NCBI GenBank assembly: GCA_963839815.1
Contig: CAWIWF010000001.1
Span: 186,001-250,000, forward strand
Length of the DNA stretch: 64,000 nucleotides
Direction of reading: 5' to 3'
Origin: JACVRM01 sp963839815
GTDB taxonomy: Bacteria > Actinomycetota > Thermoleophilia > Gaiellales > Gaiellaceae
Shown: piece after piece, positions 23,879 to 31,363 of the stretch
Layout of the letters: each line of letters begins with the position of its first letter
How positions within the stretch are numbered: position 1 is the stretch's first letter
Program-made: the position numbers and the translations under genes
Notes under the pieces: model-generated
Told to the model about the DNA's origin: nothing
What the model saw: only the letters and a program-made list of their open reading frames with translations
Database searches by the model: none

Positions 23879-24586
23879 ATTCCTCGCCCAGCGTCGGACA
23901 CCCACCTAGGCCCGCTCGACAGGCGGCGCACGGTCGCCGTCGTGCCGGCTCACCTCGAGCCGCCGGCGGAGGCCCTGCTGGCGGCGCTCCGCCCCCTGGT
24001 CGGCGAGCTGTTGCTCGTGGACGACGGCATGCCAGGCGAGCACGGCGCCGAGCTGTCCCGGCTGGCTGCGGAGCACGGCGCCGGGCTGCTTCGTCTTCCG
24101 CGCAACCGCGGCAAGGGCTACGCCATCGCGACGGCGCGGGCGTTCGTCCTCGCACGTCCGGCGCCTCCGGACGCCCTCGTGGTCGTCGACGCCGACGGCC
24201 AGCATCCCCCGCACGCGCTGCCGCCGCTGCTCGCCGCCGCCGAGCGGGCGGAGCTCGTGATCGGCGACCGTTCGCACGACCCGGCCTCGATGCCCTGGAC
24301 GCGGCGCCTGCCGAATCGCTTCGCGAGCCGCGCGCTCTCGTTCGTGACCGGCGTCCCCGTGCCGGACAGCCAGTGCGGCCTGCGGGTCCTCCGCGGCCGC
24401 GCGCTGCTCGAGTTCGACTTCCCGGTGGGGAGATACGAGTCGGAGACGCGTCACCTCAAGCGCTGTTTGCGCTCGGGCATCACCGTCGCCTGGGTGCCGA
24501 TCCCGGTCGTGTACAACGGCACGCGGAGCTCGTTCCGCCCGATGCGCGACGGCGCGCGAGTGCTCGCGTCGGTCGTCGGCGGTTAG
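23879..24586 (+). CDS. Family 2 glycosyltransferase (polyprenyl-phosphate type), ATT start suspected
   Basis: About 235 residues of a GT-A glycosyltransferase. VAVVPAHLEPPAEALL at the start, LLLVDDG, the acceptor/metal motif VVVDADGQHPP and SFVTGVPVPDSQCGLRVLRG match GT2 enzymes of the dolichol/undecaprenyl-phosphate glycosyltransferase kind; no TM segments. The only usual start in frame is GTG 23942, which would remove the first strand of the fold. ATT 23879 lies exactly six bases after CAGGAT (23867-23872), the spacing seen at other starts here, and is therefore proposed. Confidence 0.82.
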   Translation: MPRPASDTHLGPLDRRRTVAVVPAHLEPPAEALLAALRPLVGELLLVDDGMPGEHGAELSRLAAEHGAGLLRLPRNRGKGYAIATARAFVLARPAPPDALVVVDADGQHPPHALPPLLAAAERAELVIGDRSHDPASMPWTRRLPNRFASRALSFVTGVPVPDSQCGLRVLRGRALLEFDFPVGRYESETRHLKRCLRSGITVAWVPIPVVYNGTRSSFRPMRDGARVLASVVGG

Positions 24587-24589
24587 GGC

Positions 24590-26518
24590 TTACGCCGGTC
24601 GGCCCATGCCCTGGCCGTCCCAGCGCTCGCGCCCCTCGGCGCCGGCGGTCTCCCGGCGCTCCAGCAGCCCGACCTCGACGAACAGCGAGTACGCCGCGCG
24701 CGCGACCACGGCGCCGAGGACGATCCCGGCCACGGTGTCGAGCGGGAAGTGGGCACCGAAGAGCACGCGCGTGAACGCGACCGCGGCGACGTAGAGCCAG
24801 AGCAGTGTGCGCAGGCGCGGGAAGACGAGAGCGGTGGCGCCCGCGATCGCGGTCGTAATCGCCATGTGGCCGCTCGGGAACGACTCGAGATGGGCCCAGT
24901 GGTTGCCGTTCAGCACGATGCGGCTGGCGTCCAGCACCTCCTCCGGGCGTGGACGGTCGAACCCGGCGTAGACCAGCTCGAGCAGTCCCCAGGAGGCGAT
25001 CGCCGACGCCAGGACGAGCCCGACCACCGGGTAGACAAGCCGCACGCTGACGGTCGCAGCGGCAAGCGCGGCGACGGCGCCGAGCAGCACGTAGTTGCGC
25101 GTGTGCGGGTTGAGCACGTCCCAGAGGAGCTCCGGCCCCGGCCCGAGCGTGTTCACCTGCTCGAAGAGCGCCTGGTCGAGCCGGTGCGCAGCCGTACGAC
25201 CGAGCAGATGACCGGCACCCAGAGTGAGGCCCGCCAGTGCCACGAGCCCCGTGCTCCAGCGGATCAACCAGTGCGGCGCGGGCGCCTGCAGATGCGGGCG
25301 CGCCGCGGAGGGAAGCCCCACGGCGGCGAGCGGGACGAGGGCGGCCGCAGCTGCCAGCGCCGAGAGGACGAAGAGCGCGCGGTAGTTGCCGGTCAGCGCC
25401 ACGGTCCAGCCTGCCGCAGGCAATGCCGCAGCCGAGGCGATCGCCCGCACGGCGAAGAACATCGCCGTGTATCCCCCGGCCTCGCCTGCGGGGATGAGAG
25501 TCGTGAAGAGCGAGAAGCCGAGCGTCGAGACGAGGCCGAAGCCGATCCCGGCCGCGAGCAGCGCGCCGACCGCCGCCAGGAGGTCCGGCGCGGCGGCGAC
25601 GACGAGGAAGCCGATCGCCATGAGCGAGACGCCCATCGACAGGAGCGTCTTCTGGTGGGCAGCCTCCTTCGTCCGTCCGGCCGCGACGACGGCGGCCCCG
25701 GTGGCGACCCCGAACCCGACGAGCGCCAGCGACGCTTCGGCCGCGGTCAGCTCGAGGACGTCCTCGGCGTAGAGGATGAAGAATGACGGCAGCGCCGCGT
25801 AGCTCGCGACCCAGAGCACCTGCGCGCCGAGGAACGCGCGCACGCGAGGGCGCGTGGCGGCATGGACGTAGTAGCCGACCGCCCGGCGCCGCGGGCCTGT
25901 CACGGCCACGGCGGCGGGCTCGCGGAGGCGTAAGACGGTCGGCAGGGCCAGGAGCGGCACGGCGGCCGCGGCGAGCACGAACGGCGCCCACGGCGCGACG
26001 ATCGTGAGCGCGCCGCCGACGGCGACGCCCGCGAGCGTGCCGACGAGCAGCGCCAGCTCCTGCGAGCTCGTGGCCCGGGCGCGGCGACCGGGGTCGTCGA
26101 AGCACTCCGGGACGAGCGCCCGGTGCGCGGTCGTGACGGCGTTCAGGCCGACATAGGTGACGGCGCCGAAGAGCGCCAGGACGAGGTACGACGTCGAGGA
26201 GCCGAGGGCGACCGCGGCGAGGCCTCCGCCCGCGACGAGCGCGCCGCCGAGGATGAACGGCGTGCGCCGCCCGCCTGGGCGGGCGCGCACCCGGTCGCTC
26301 CACATTCCGACCACGAGCGGGACGGCAAAGCCTGCGGCCGCGTTGACGAGCATGACCATGCCGATCAGGCCGGGTGCGTCCTCGATCCGGTTGAGGAGGT
26401 ATGGCAGATAGCTGGTGATCACCGCGCGACCGAGACCGGCGCCGAGCGCGGCGGCGGCGAACACGACGACGTAGGGGCTGGCGATCAGCCCTCGCGCACG
26501 GCGCGCCGGGCTGGTCAC
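24590..26518 (-). CDS. MFS transporter fused to a PAP2 phosphatase domain
   Basis: 642 residues. Residues 1 to about 410 form a 12-TM major facilitator domain (DRVRARPGGRRTPFILGG is the loop 2-3 motif, as in glycoside/sugar-type carriers). Residues about 420-620 form a PAP2 domain with FDRPRPEEVLD, SFPSGHMAIT and RVLFGAHFPLDTVAG, so its three motifs are intact. The GTG start overlaps the kinase-like gene stop upstream (GTGA). A flippase or lipid carrier joined to a lipid phosphatase, next to a lipid kinase-like gene, suggests membrane phospholipid or polyprenyl-phosphate turnover (inference). Confidence 0.88.
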   Translation of the reverse strand: MTSPARRARGLIASPYVVVFAAAALGAGLGRAVITSYLPYLLNRIEDAPGLIGMVMLVNAAAGFAVPLVVGMWSDRVRARPGGRRTPFILGGALVAGGGLAAVALGSSTSYLVLALFGAVTYVGLNAVTTAHRALVPECFDDPGRRARATSSQELALLVGTLAGVAVGGALTIVAPWAPFVLAAAAVPLLALPTVLRLREPAAVAVTGPRRRAVGYYVHAATRPRVRAFLGAQVLWVASYAALPSFFILYAEDVLELTAAEASLALVGFGVATGAAVVAAGRTKEAAHQKTLLSMGVSLMAIGFLVVAAAPDLLAAVGALLAAGIGFGLVSTLGFSLFTTLIPAGEAGGYTAMFFAVRAIASAAALPAAGWTVALTGNYRALFVLSALAAAAALVPLAAVGLPSAARPHLQAPAPHWLIRWSTGLVALAGLTLGAGHLLGRTAAHRLDQALFEQVNTLGPGPELLWDVLNPHTRNYVLLGAVAALAAATVSVRLVYPVVGLVLASAIASWGLLELVYAGFDRPRPEEVLDASRIVLNGNHWAHLESFPSGHMAITTAIAGATALVFPRLRTLLWLYVAAVAFTRVLFGAHFPLDTVAGIVLGAVVARAAYSLFVEVGLLERRETAGAEGRERWDGQGMGRPA

Positions 26519-27458
26519 GGCGCCACCACCTGCAACGCGCCCGGGCGGACGGCGACGTCGACGGGGCCCGACCCGAGGTCGGTGGAGTCGGCGATCACCG
26601 GCGACAGGCCCAGCGGGTCGATCGTCACGCGCTCGGCCCGCCACGCGCGCACCGCCGGCAGGGCGAGATGGTCTCCGCGCCAGACCCGTGGCAGGAGGGC
26701 GAGAGCAGCCCGGCTCGACCGCGCGGCGAGAGCGCGACGGCATCGAGGAGCCCGTCGCGGACATCCGCGATCGGCGCCACCCGCAGGCCAAAGGCGTAGA
26801 GCGGGGTGTTCGCGATGAAGACCTGCGCCACCGGCAATTCCACTCTCCTCCCGTCGAGAGTGAGAACGACCCTCCCCGGCCGGAACTTCCGCAGCGTCGA
26901 CACGCCCGCCCGGAGCCCCGCGCCGATCGCAGCCGAGTTCGGCGCTCGGTAGCGCGAGCGAGCCCTGGCGAGGAACCCGACGCTGATCCCCTCGGCGGCA
27001 AGGTAGGTGCGGTCGGCCGAGCGCGCTTCGAGCAGGTCGATCGGCCGCGCCTCGCCGATGACCGCAAGCCTCGCAGCGGCCGCGGTTGCCCGCGGGATGC
27101 CGAGGCTGCGCGCGATGTTGTTCGCCCGGCCGGCGGGGATGAGCGCGAGCTCCGCCGCCGGCCTCAGGTTCGCCGCCAGGTGGACGCTGCCGTCACCCCC
27201 GAGCAGGACGACACGGCGACTCTGCGCCTCGTCGAGCGCTTGCTCGAGCTCGCCCGGATCGGCGGTCAGCCGCGTCTCGACCGCGGCGCCCGCAGCGCGC
27301 AGCTCGCGCTCGGCGGCCGCCACGACCTCGCGGCCCGCTCCACTCGCGCGGGCGTTGGCGACCAGCACGATGTCACGCCCGTCGGCGGGCAGCCGCGGGC
27401 GTCTCGTCTCGACCTCCAAGCCGGCGGGGCGGCCGGCCCTCTCCGAGCCCGCCTCCAT
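26515..27458 (-). CDS. Diacylglycerol/lipid kinase-like protein, one frame correction near 26695
   Basis: About 314 residues. DAGK-catalytic domain: DIVLVANARASGAGREVV (first strand and substrate loop), VVLLGGDGSVHLAANL (nucleotide-binding GGDGS), ALIPAGRANNIARSLGI, and the C-terminal beta domain. In the called frame the end is scrambled after GRAGLL; a missing base restores ALLPRVWRGDHLALPAVRAW and an end in TGA that overlaps the MFS-PAP2 start. ATG 27458 has CATACT six bases upstream. The usual G-T-A-N-D-F motif is replaced by AGRANNIA. Confidence 0.87.
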
Positions 27459-27604
27459 ACGGCGAGTATGCGGTCGGCCTAGCCGATTGTCGAGACCCCG
27501 CGAACCGGAGAGCATGCGCGCTGCTGCCATGGAAGAGAGTGGCGGATAGCAGCGGTGGCGTTACAGCGCAGGCGCTGTCTGGCGCTCGGCAGCGCGGGCG
27601 GGAC

Positions 27605-27695
27605 TTTGTGGCTGTCAGCCACTAACTCGCGCTAGCCGAGGTGCGGGCTGCGGCGACGCGGGCGGGTGTTTGTGGCTGTCAGCCACTAACTCGCG
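27605..27695. repeat. Two direct repeats each holding GTGGCTG-T-CAGCCAC
   Basis: A 27-base sequence (TTTGTGGCTGTCAGCCAC followed by TAACTCGCG) occurs at 27605-27631 and again at 27669-27695. Each holds a perfect seven-base inverted repeat around one T. They lie upstream of the lipid kinase/MFS-PAP2 operon (start 27458) and downstream of YjbQ. Tandem dyads 64 bases apart favour an operator; a YjbQ terminator is the alternative. Confidence 0.55.
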
Positions 27696-27716
27696 GCACG
27701 AGGCCGTGGTGCCGGC

Positions 27717-28169
27717 TCAGGCGCCGACGACCTGGACGACCCAGCGGCGGTCGCGCTCGCGGTCGAGCTCCAGGAACAGCACGCGCTGCCAGGTTCCGAG
27801 CGCGAGCTCGCCGCCCCGCACGGGGACGGACTCGCCGGCGGTGCCGAGCAGCATCGCCATGCAGTGGGAGTGGCCGTTGCCGGCCTCCATGTCCTCCTCG
27901 CAGATGTTCTCGGTGCGGCGATCCCAGTCGTCGTGCGCGTAGTAGTGGTCGCTCGGGACGAGCGCTTGCAGCATCCGCGCGAAGTCCTCGAGGAAACCGG
28001 TCTCCCACTCGTTGACGCGCACGCAGCAGGTGGTGTGCGGGGAGTAGATGCAGGCGATCCCGTCAGTCACACCGCTCTCACGGACGGCTTCGTTGACCTC
28101 GTCGGTGATGTCGGTGACCGTCAGGCCGCCGGCGGTGCGGAGGTGCGTCTCGCGCTGAAAGACCTTCAC
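27717..28169 (-). CDS. YjbQ family protein (UPF0047)
   Basis: 150 residues, with the family landmarks IYSPHTTCCVRVNE and DDWDRRTENICEEDMEAGNG followed by HSHCMAMLLG, giving the conserved cluster of His, Asp and Glu. Proteins of this family are small trimers with weak thiamine-phosphate synthase activity reported for some members; the true role is unclear. Start codon is GTG. Single gene. Confidence 0.9.
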   Translation of the reverse strand: MKVFQRETHLRTAGGLTVTDITDEVNEAVRESGVTDGIACIYSPHTTCCVRVNEWETGFLEDFARMLQALVPSDHYYAHDDWDRRTENICEEDMEAGNGHSHCMAMLLGTAGESVPVRGGELALGTWQRVLFLELDRERDRRWVVQVVGA

Positions 28170-28334
28170 GCGAGGGCCCTGCCGTGTCCTCTTGGCCCGC
28201 TCACGCCGCCGCGAGTCTAGCTCAGGGCCTCATTTCTCCAGTGCGTAACGATCGGCGCGAAGTGGCTCCCCGGAAGCACCGACAGCGCGCCGCACAGCTC
28301 GGATCGGCTGACTCCCGGAACGGGGTTTTTCCCG

Positions 28335-28470
28335 CGAGCCCCTCCTTTCGACGCCAGACGCGCCGGAGCCGCGCCGTGGCCGCCGGGATGAGCCCGGCTC
28401 CGCCGAAGACGGCAGTACGCTCTGTCGGCGGGCCCGTAGCTCAGCGGTCAGAGCAGCCGGCTCATAACCG
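28335..28470 (+). pseudogene. Duplicated upstream region plus 5' half of the CAT tRNA
   Basis: Bases 28430-28470 are identical to the first 41-42 bases of the tRNA at 28609 (GGGCCCGTAGCTCAGCGGTC onwards, through the anticodon loop CTCATAA and CCGG) and then diverge: no T-arm and no matching acceptor strand follow. The 95 bases upstream (CGACGCCAGACGCGCC, CCCGGCTCCGCCGAAGACGG) are also repeated before the intact tRNA. This is one unit of a tandem duplication whose tRNA copy is truncated. The flanks carry a decayed copy of the GGGGAAACC repeat. Confidence 0.75.
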
Positions 28471-28608
28471 GCCCGGAGCACGGAGTGAACCCATGGTTCC
28501 CCCGTGAGCCCCCTCCTTCGACGCCAGACGCGCCAGAGCCGCGCAGTGGCTGCGCCGGGCGAAGCCCGGCTCCGCCGAAGACGGCGATACGCTGACCGAC
28601 GCTGCCGA

Positions 28609-28681
28609 GGGCCCGTAGCTCAGCGGTCAGAGCAGCCGGCTCATAACCGGTTGGTCCCTGGTTCGAATCCAGGCGGGCCCA
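28609..28681 (+). tRNA. tRNA with anticodon CAT, probably tRNA-Ile2 (or elongator tRNA-Met)
   Basis: 73 bases fold as a standard cloverleaf: acceptor GGGCCCG/CGGGCCC plus discriminator A, D-arm GCTC/GAGC, anticodon stem GCCGG/CCGGT with loop CTCATAA, T-arm CCTGG-TTCGAAT-CCAGG. CCA is not encoded. The anticodon arm and variable region (CTCATAA, then TTGGTC and CTGGTTC) look more like E. coli ileX tRNA-Ile2 than like elongator Met or initiator tRNA, so lysidine-modified Ile2 is favoured, not proven. Confidence 0.9.
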
Positions 28682-28740
28682 TGGTGTCGCCGCCCCGACG
28701 GCTGGTTTCCCGCTCCCGGGTGGCCGGGAAAGCCCTGGAG

Positions 28741-28995
28741 ATGGCCGACGAGCCGCAGCCCTACCTCGTCGAGCGCGTGCAGCGTGCGCTCGCCGAGGAT
28801 CCACGCGTCAGCGCGCTCGACCTCGACGTGACCGTCGCGGGCGACCGGGTGTTCCTCACCGGTGAGGTCGCCACCGCCGAGCGCCGCCGGGCCGTCACCG
28901 ACGTCGTCCGCGCGCTCCTGCCCGACCACGAGGTGATGAACGAGACCACCGTGGCGCACCTGGCGCCGGCCGGCGACGCGGAGGACATCGCGTGA
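28741..28995 (+). CDS. BON-domain protein
   Basis: 84 residues, a single BON domain: VERVQRALAEDPRVSALDLD, then VFLTGEVATAERRRAVTDVV, ending with a short acidic tail. BON domains bind lipids or peptidoglycan-associated partners and often occur in stress proteins. No signal peptide is visible, so this copy may be cytoplasmic. ATG 28741; GTGA overlap with the phosphoesterase downstream. Confidence 0.85.
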   Translation: MADEPQPYLVERVQRALAEDPRVSALDLDVTVAGDRVFLTGEVATAERRRAVTDVVRALLPDHEVMNETTVAHLAPAGDAEDIA

Positions 28996-29763
28996 TCCGC
29001 ATCGCGGCCGTCGGCGACGTGCACTTCGGGCCCGACGCAGCGGGCTCTCTCCGGCCGCATCTCGACGGCATCGCGGCAGACGCCGACGTGCTGCTCCTCG
29101 CCGGCGACCTGACGCGGATCGGCCGCGCCGACGAGGCGGCCGCCCTCGCCGAGGAACTCGCGGACGTCGAGGTACCCGTCGTCGCCGTGCTCGGCAATCA
29201 CGACTACCACCAGGACCACGAGGAGGCGATCGAGCGCCACCTCGCCGACGCCGGGGTCCGCGTGCTCGAAGGGGACACCGAGATCGTCGAGATCGGCGGC
29301 GCCCGCCTCGGCATCGCCGGGCTGAAGGGCTTCGGCGGCGGCTTCGCCGGCGCCTGCGGCAGCGACTTCGGCGAGCCCGAGATGAAAGCGTTCATCCGCC
29401 ACACGAAGGACGGCGCGCGACGGCTGCAGGACTCGCTCGAGGAGCTCCAGGACGTCGACGTTCGCGTCGCGCTTCTCCACTACGCGCCCGTCGAGGCGAC
29501 CGTCGTCGGCGAGCGGCTGGAGATCTACCCCTTCCTCGGCAGCTACCTGCTGGGAGAGGCGATCGATTCACGCCGGCGCCGACCTCGTCCTGCACGGCCA
29601 CGCCCACCGCGGCACGCCGAAGGGGATCACGCCCGGCGGCATCCACGTGCGCAACGTGGCCCAGCCCCTGATCGGGCGGGCCTACGGCCTCTTCTGTCTC
29701 GACGAGGAGCGTGTCGTACACGAAGGCCGGCGCGCTGCCCAGCCGGCCGGGCAGGGACGATGA
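28992..29763 (+). CDS. Calcineurin-like metallophosphoesterase, one frame correction near 29567
   Basis: About 256 residues. Metal-site motifs are GDVHFG, LLLAGDLTRIG, VLGNHDYH and, after correction, VLHGHAHRGT; together these form the two-metal centre of calcineurin-like phosphoesterases. In the sequence as given, a doubled T at 29567-29568 shifts the frame before the GHAH motif and makes a false fusion with the next gene. The corrected frame ends in TGA overlapping the next ATG (ATGA). Substrate unknown. Confidence 0.88.
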
Positions 29764-30341
29764 GCGGGGACGGCCGGCCCGAGGTCCCCTTCTCGGCCAT
29801 CAAGGCGTCTCTGAAAGCGGCGGCCGGGGCGCTGCAGAAGGCGGAGATCCCATTCATGCTCGGCGGCGGCCTCGCCGTCTGGGCCCGCGGCGGCGCGGAC
29901 ACGGACCATGACCTCGATCTGATGATCCGCCCCGAGGACGCCGCCCGTGCGCTCGAGGTGCTCCGGGAGACGGGGATGCGGACGGAGCACCCGCCGGAGC
30001 ACTGGCTCGTCAAGGCGTACGACGGCGAGGTCCTGATCGACCTGATCTTCGAGCCGAGCGGCCTGCCAATCGACGACGACGTGTTCGCGCGCGCCGAGGA
30101 GCTCGACGTCTACGCCATGCGTGTGCTCGTGATGCCGCTCGAGGACGTCCTCGTCACCAAGCTGCTGGCCATGGGCGAGCACCAGCTCGACTACGACTCG
30201 GTGCTGGAGATCGCGCGGACGACACGCGAGCAGATCGACTGGCACGCGGTTCGTGAGCGCACGTCCGAGTCGCCCTACGCGCAGGCGTTCTTCACGCTGG
30301 TCGAAGCGCTCGGCGTGATCGAGCCCGCATCGCACGCCTGA
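29760..30341 (+). CDS. Nucleotidyltransferase-fold protein (AbiEii/DUF6036-like)
   Basis: 193 residues. FMLGGGLAVWARGGADTDHDLDLMI (GG...DHDLD) has the G-G and D-x-D pattern of nucleotidyltransferase-fold proteins, followed by a helical region MPLEDVLVTKLLAMG typical of the AbiEii/DUF6036 group. Such proteins are known as toxins of type IV systems or as solitary genes; no antitoxin-like partner is adjacent here, so a toxin role is not supported. Overlaps the phosphoesterase stop. Confidence 0.75.
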   Translation: MSGDGRPEVPFSAIKASLKAAAGALQKAEIPFMLGGGLAVWARGGADTDHDLDLMIRPEDAARALEVLRETGMRTEHPPEHWLVKAYDGEVLIDLIFEPSGLPIDDDVFARAEELDVYAMRVLVMPLEDVLVTKLLAMGEHQLDYDSVLEIARTTREQIDWHAVRERTSESPYAQAFFTLVEALGVIEPASHA

Positions 30342-30378
30342 CCGCCGACCCGCCGAACGTCTGGCCTGTCGCCGTCTC

Positions 30379-30398
30379 GATCCCTCAAATGAGGGATT
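30379..30398. promoter_or_regulatory. GATCCCTC-AAAT-GAGGGATT palindrome upstream of a small gene
   Basis: Same dyad as the cluster at 5520-5665, 83 bases before the ATG of the 65-residue gene. A short stem GGGTGC...GCACCC (30434-30456) lies between the palindrome and that gene. Confidence 0.6.
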
Positions 30399-30480
30399 CA
30401 CCTGACGGGTTGGCAGTCGCATGCTGCGTCCGGGTGCCTCAGGGGGAAGCACCCAGGAAGGCTAGGGGGATGGCTGCACG

Positions 30481-30678
30481 ATGGGGTACGACGAGAATCA
30501 CGGACGCGAAGAGCTGGAGACTGCGGTCCGGACGTGGCGCTTCGAGCAGTTCGTCAGGCTCGGCTTCACCAGCGAGCTCTCGGCGGCACTCGCGGCGTCG
30601 CGGTGTGACCTCAGTCAGGTTCGGAAGCTGATCCAGTCCGGCTGCCCGCCGGAGACGGCTTCCCGAATCGTGCTCTGA
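30481..30678 (+). CDS. Small unknown protein, 65 residues
   Basis: Soluble, helical, ending SGCPPETASRIVL. WRFEQFVRLGFTSELSAALA followed by SRCDLSQVRKLIQSGCPPE resembles a short helical domain found in many actinobacterial small proteins next to regulators; no known function. Two cysteines. The gene has the same candidate operator as the secreted GGGKGF peptide, so both may be under one regulator. Confidence 0.65.
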   Translation: MGYDENHGREELETAVRTWRFEQFVRLGFTSELSAALAASRCDLSQVRKLIQSGCPPETASRIVL

Positions 30679-30739
30679 GGGAGGGGACCGCGCCGCACAG
30701 CGGCGCGCTGGGCCGCGCGCTCCGGGCGCAGCGGCATGG

Positions 30740-30770
30740 GGGTGGGGCTCACTGCGGCGAGCCCCGCCCC
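30740..30770. terminator. Strong GC-rich hairpin between convergent genes
   Basis: GGGGTGGGGCTC and GAGCCCCGCCCC flank an eight-base loop. It lies between the 3' ends of the 65-residue gene (+) and the small membrane protein gene (-), so it can serve both. No clear T-run. Confidence 0.65.
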
Positions 30771-30790
30771 ATCAGCTCCTGTTCCGTGGT

Positions 30791-30988
30791 CTAGGAGCCG
30801 GCTCGGGCGGCGCGGACGAGCGTCCCGCCGACGTACCAGACCGACAGCGCCAGGAAGGCGAAGCCGATCAGGGCACGGGCCTGGTCGCGTTGCAGCGGCG
30901 TGCGCTTTGAGACGACCCGCGCGCCACGCTCCCCGACCTTCTCGCGCCAGCCGGTGAGGGCGGAGTCGCCGATGGTGGTGACCTTCAT
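30791..30988 (-). CDS. Small membrane protein, 65 residues
   Basis: A basic N-terminal part (WREKVGERGARVVSKRTPLQ) and one TM helix ALIGFAFLALSVWYVGGTLV. ATG 30988 is preceded by TAGGGG at six bases. It follows csoR after 69 bases on the same strand but has its own promoter-like box. No family recognised. Confidence 0.65.
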   Translation of the reverse strand: MKVTTIGDSALTGWREKVGERGARVVSKRTPLQRDQARALIGFAFLALSVWYVGGTLVRAARAGS

Positions 30989-31057
30989 GCAGGTCCCCTA
31001 CCGCGTCGAGCCCCGCGCCAAACAGCAGGCCGGCCGGGCGCGTCGCGGCAGGGCGCC

Positions 31058-31363
31058 TCAGCGCACGCGGGCGAAGCGGTGCACGGCGGCGAGCAACTCG
31101 GCGCTCTTCTCCTGCGCGACCGACTCGTCACCGGAGGTCAGAGCCCCGGCCACGCAGTGCTTGACGTGGTCGTCGAGGATCTGGAAGGCGAGCGACTCCA
31201 GCGCCGTGTTGACCGCGGCGATCTGCGTGAGGACGTCGATGCAGTAGCGGTCGTCCTCCACCATCCGCTCGACGCCGCGCACCTGGCCCTCGATGCGGTG
31301 CAGGCGCTTGACGAGCGCCTCCTTGCCGGCCGAGTACCCGTGCTGGTGCCGTTCCTCGCTCAT
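31058..31363 (-). CDS. csoR: CsoR-family copper-sensing repressor
   Basis: 101 residues. The metal ligands Cys-x...-His-x3-Cys are present in YCIDVL and DHVKHC, with RLHRIEGQVRGVERM as the family helix. CsoR represses copper export genes until Cu(I) binds. The ATG overlaps the copA stop (ATGA), so the repressor is the last gene of the operon it most likely controls. The DHVKHC spacing fits the copper branch rather than RcnR or FrmR. Confidence 0.92.
   Translation of the reverse strand: MSEERHQHGYSAGKEALVKRLHRIEGQVRGVERMVEDDRYCIDVLTQIAAVNTALESLAFQILDDHVKHCVAGALTSGDESVAQEKSAELLAAVHRFARVR

Noticed and set aside
28992..30341. 449-residue phosphoesterase-nucleotidyltransferase fusion
   Set aside because: The junction is Arg-rich shadow sequence; the true phosphoesterase end with GHAH is in the next frame and has its own stop.
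29760..30341. Type IV toxin (AbiEii) of a toxin-antitoxin pair
   Set aside because: The fold motif is present but no antitoxin-like partner is adjacent and the gene is coupled to a phosphoesterase.
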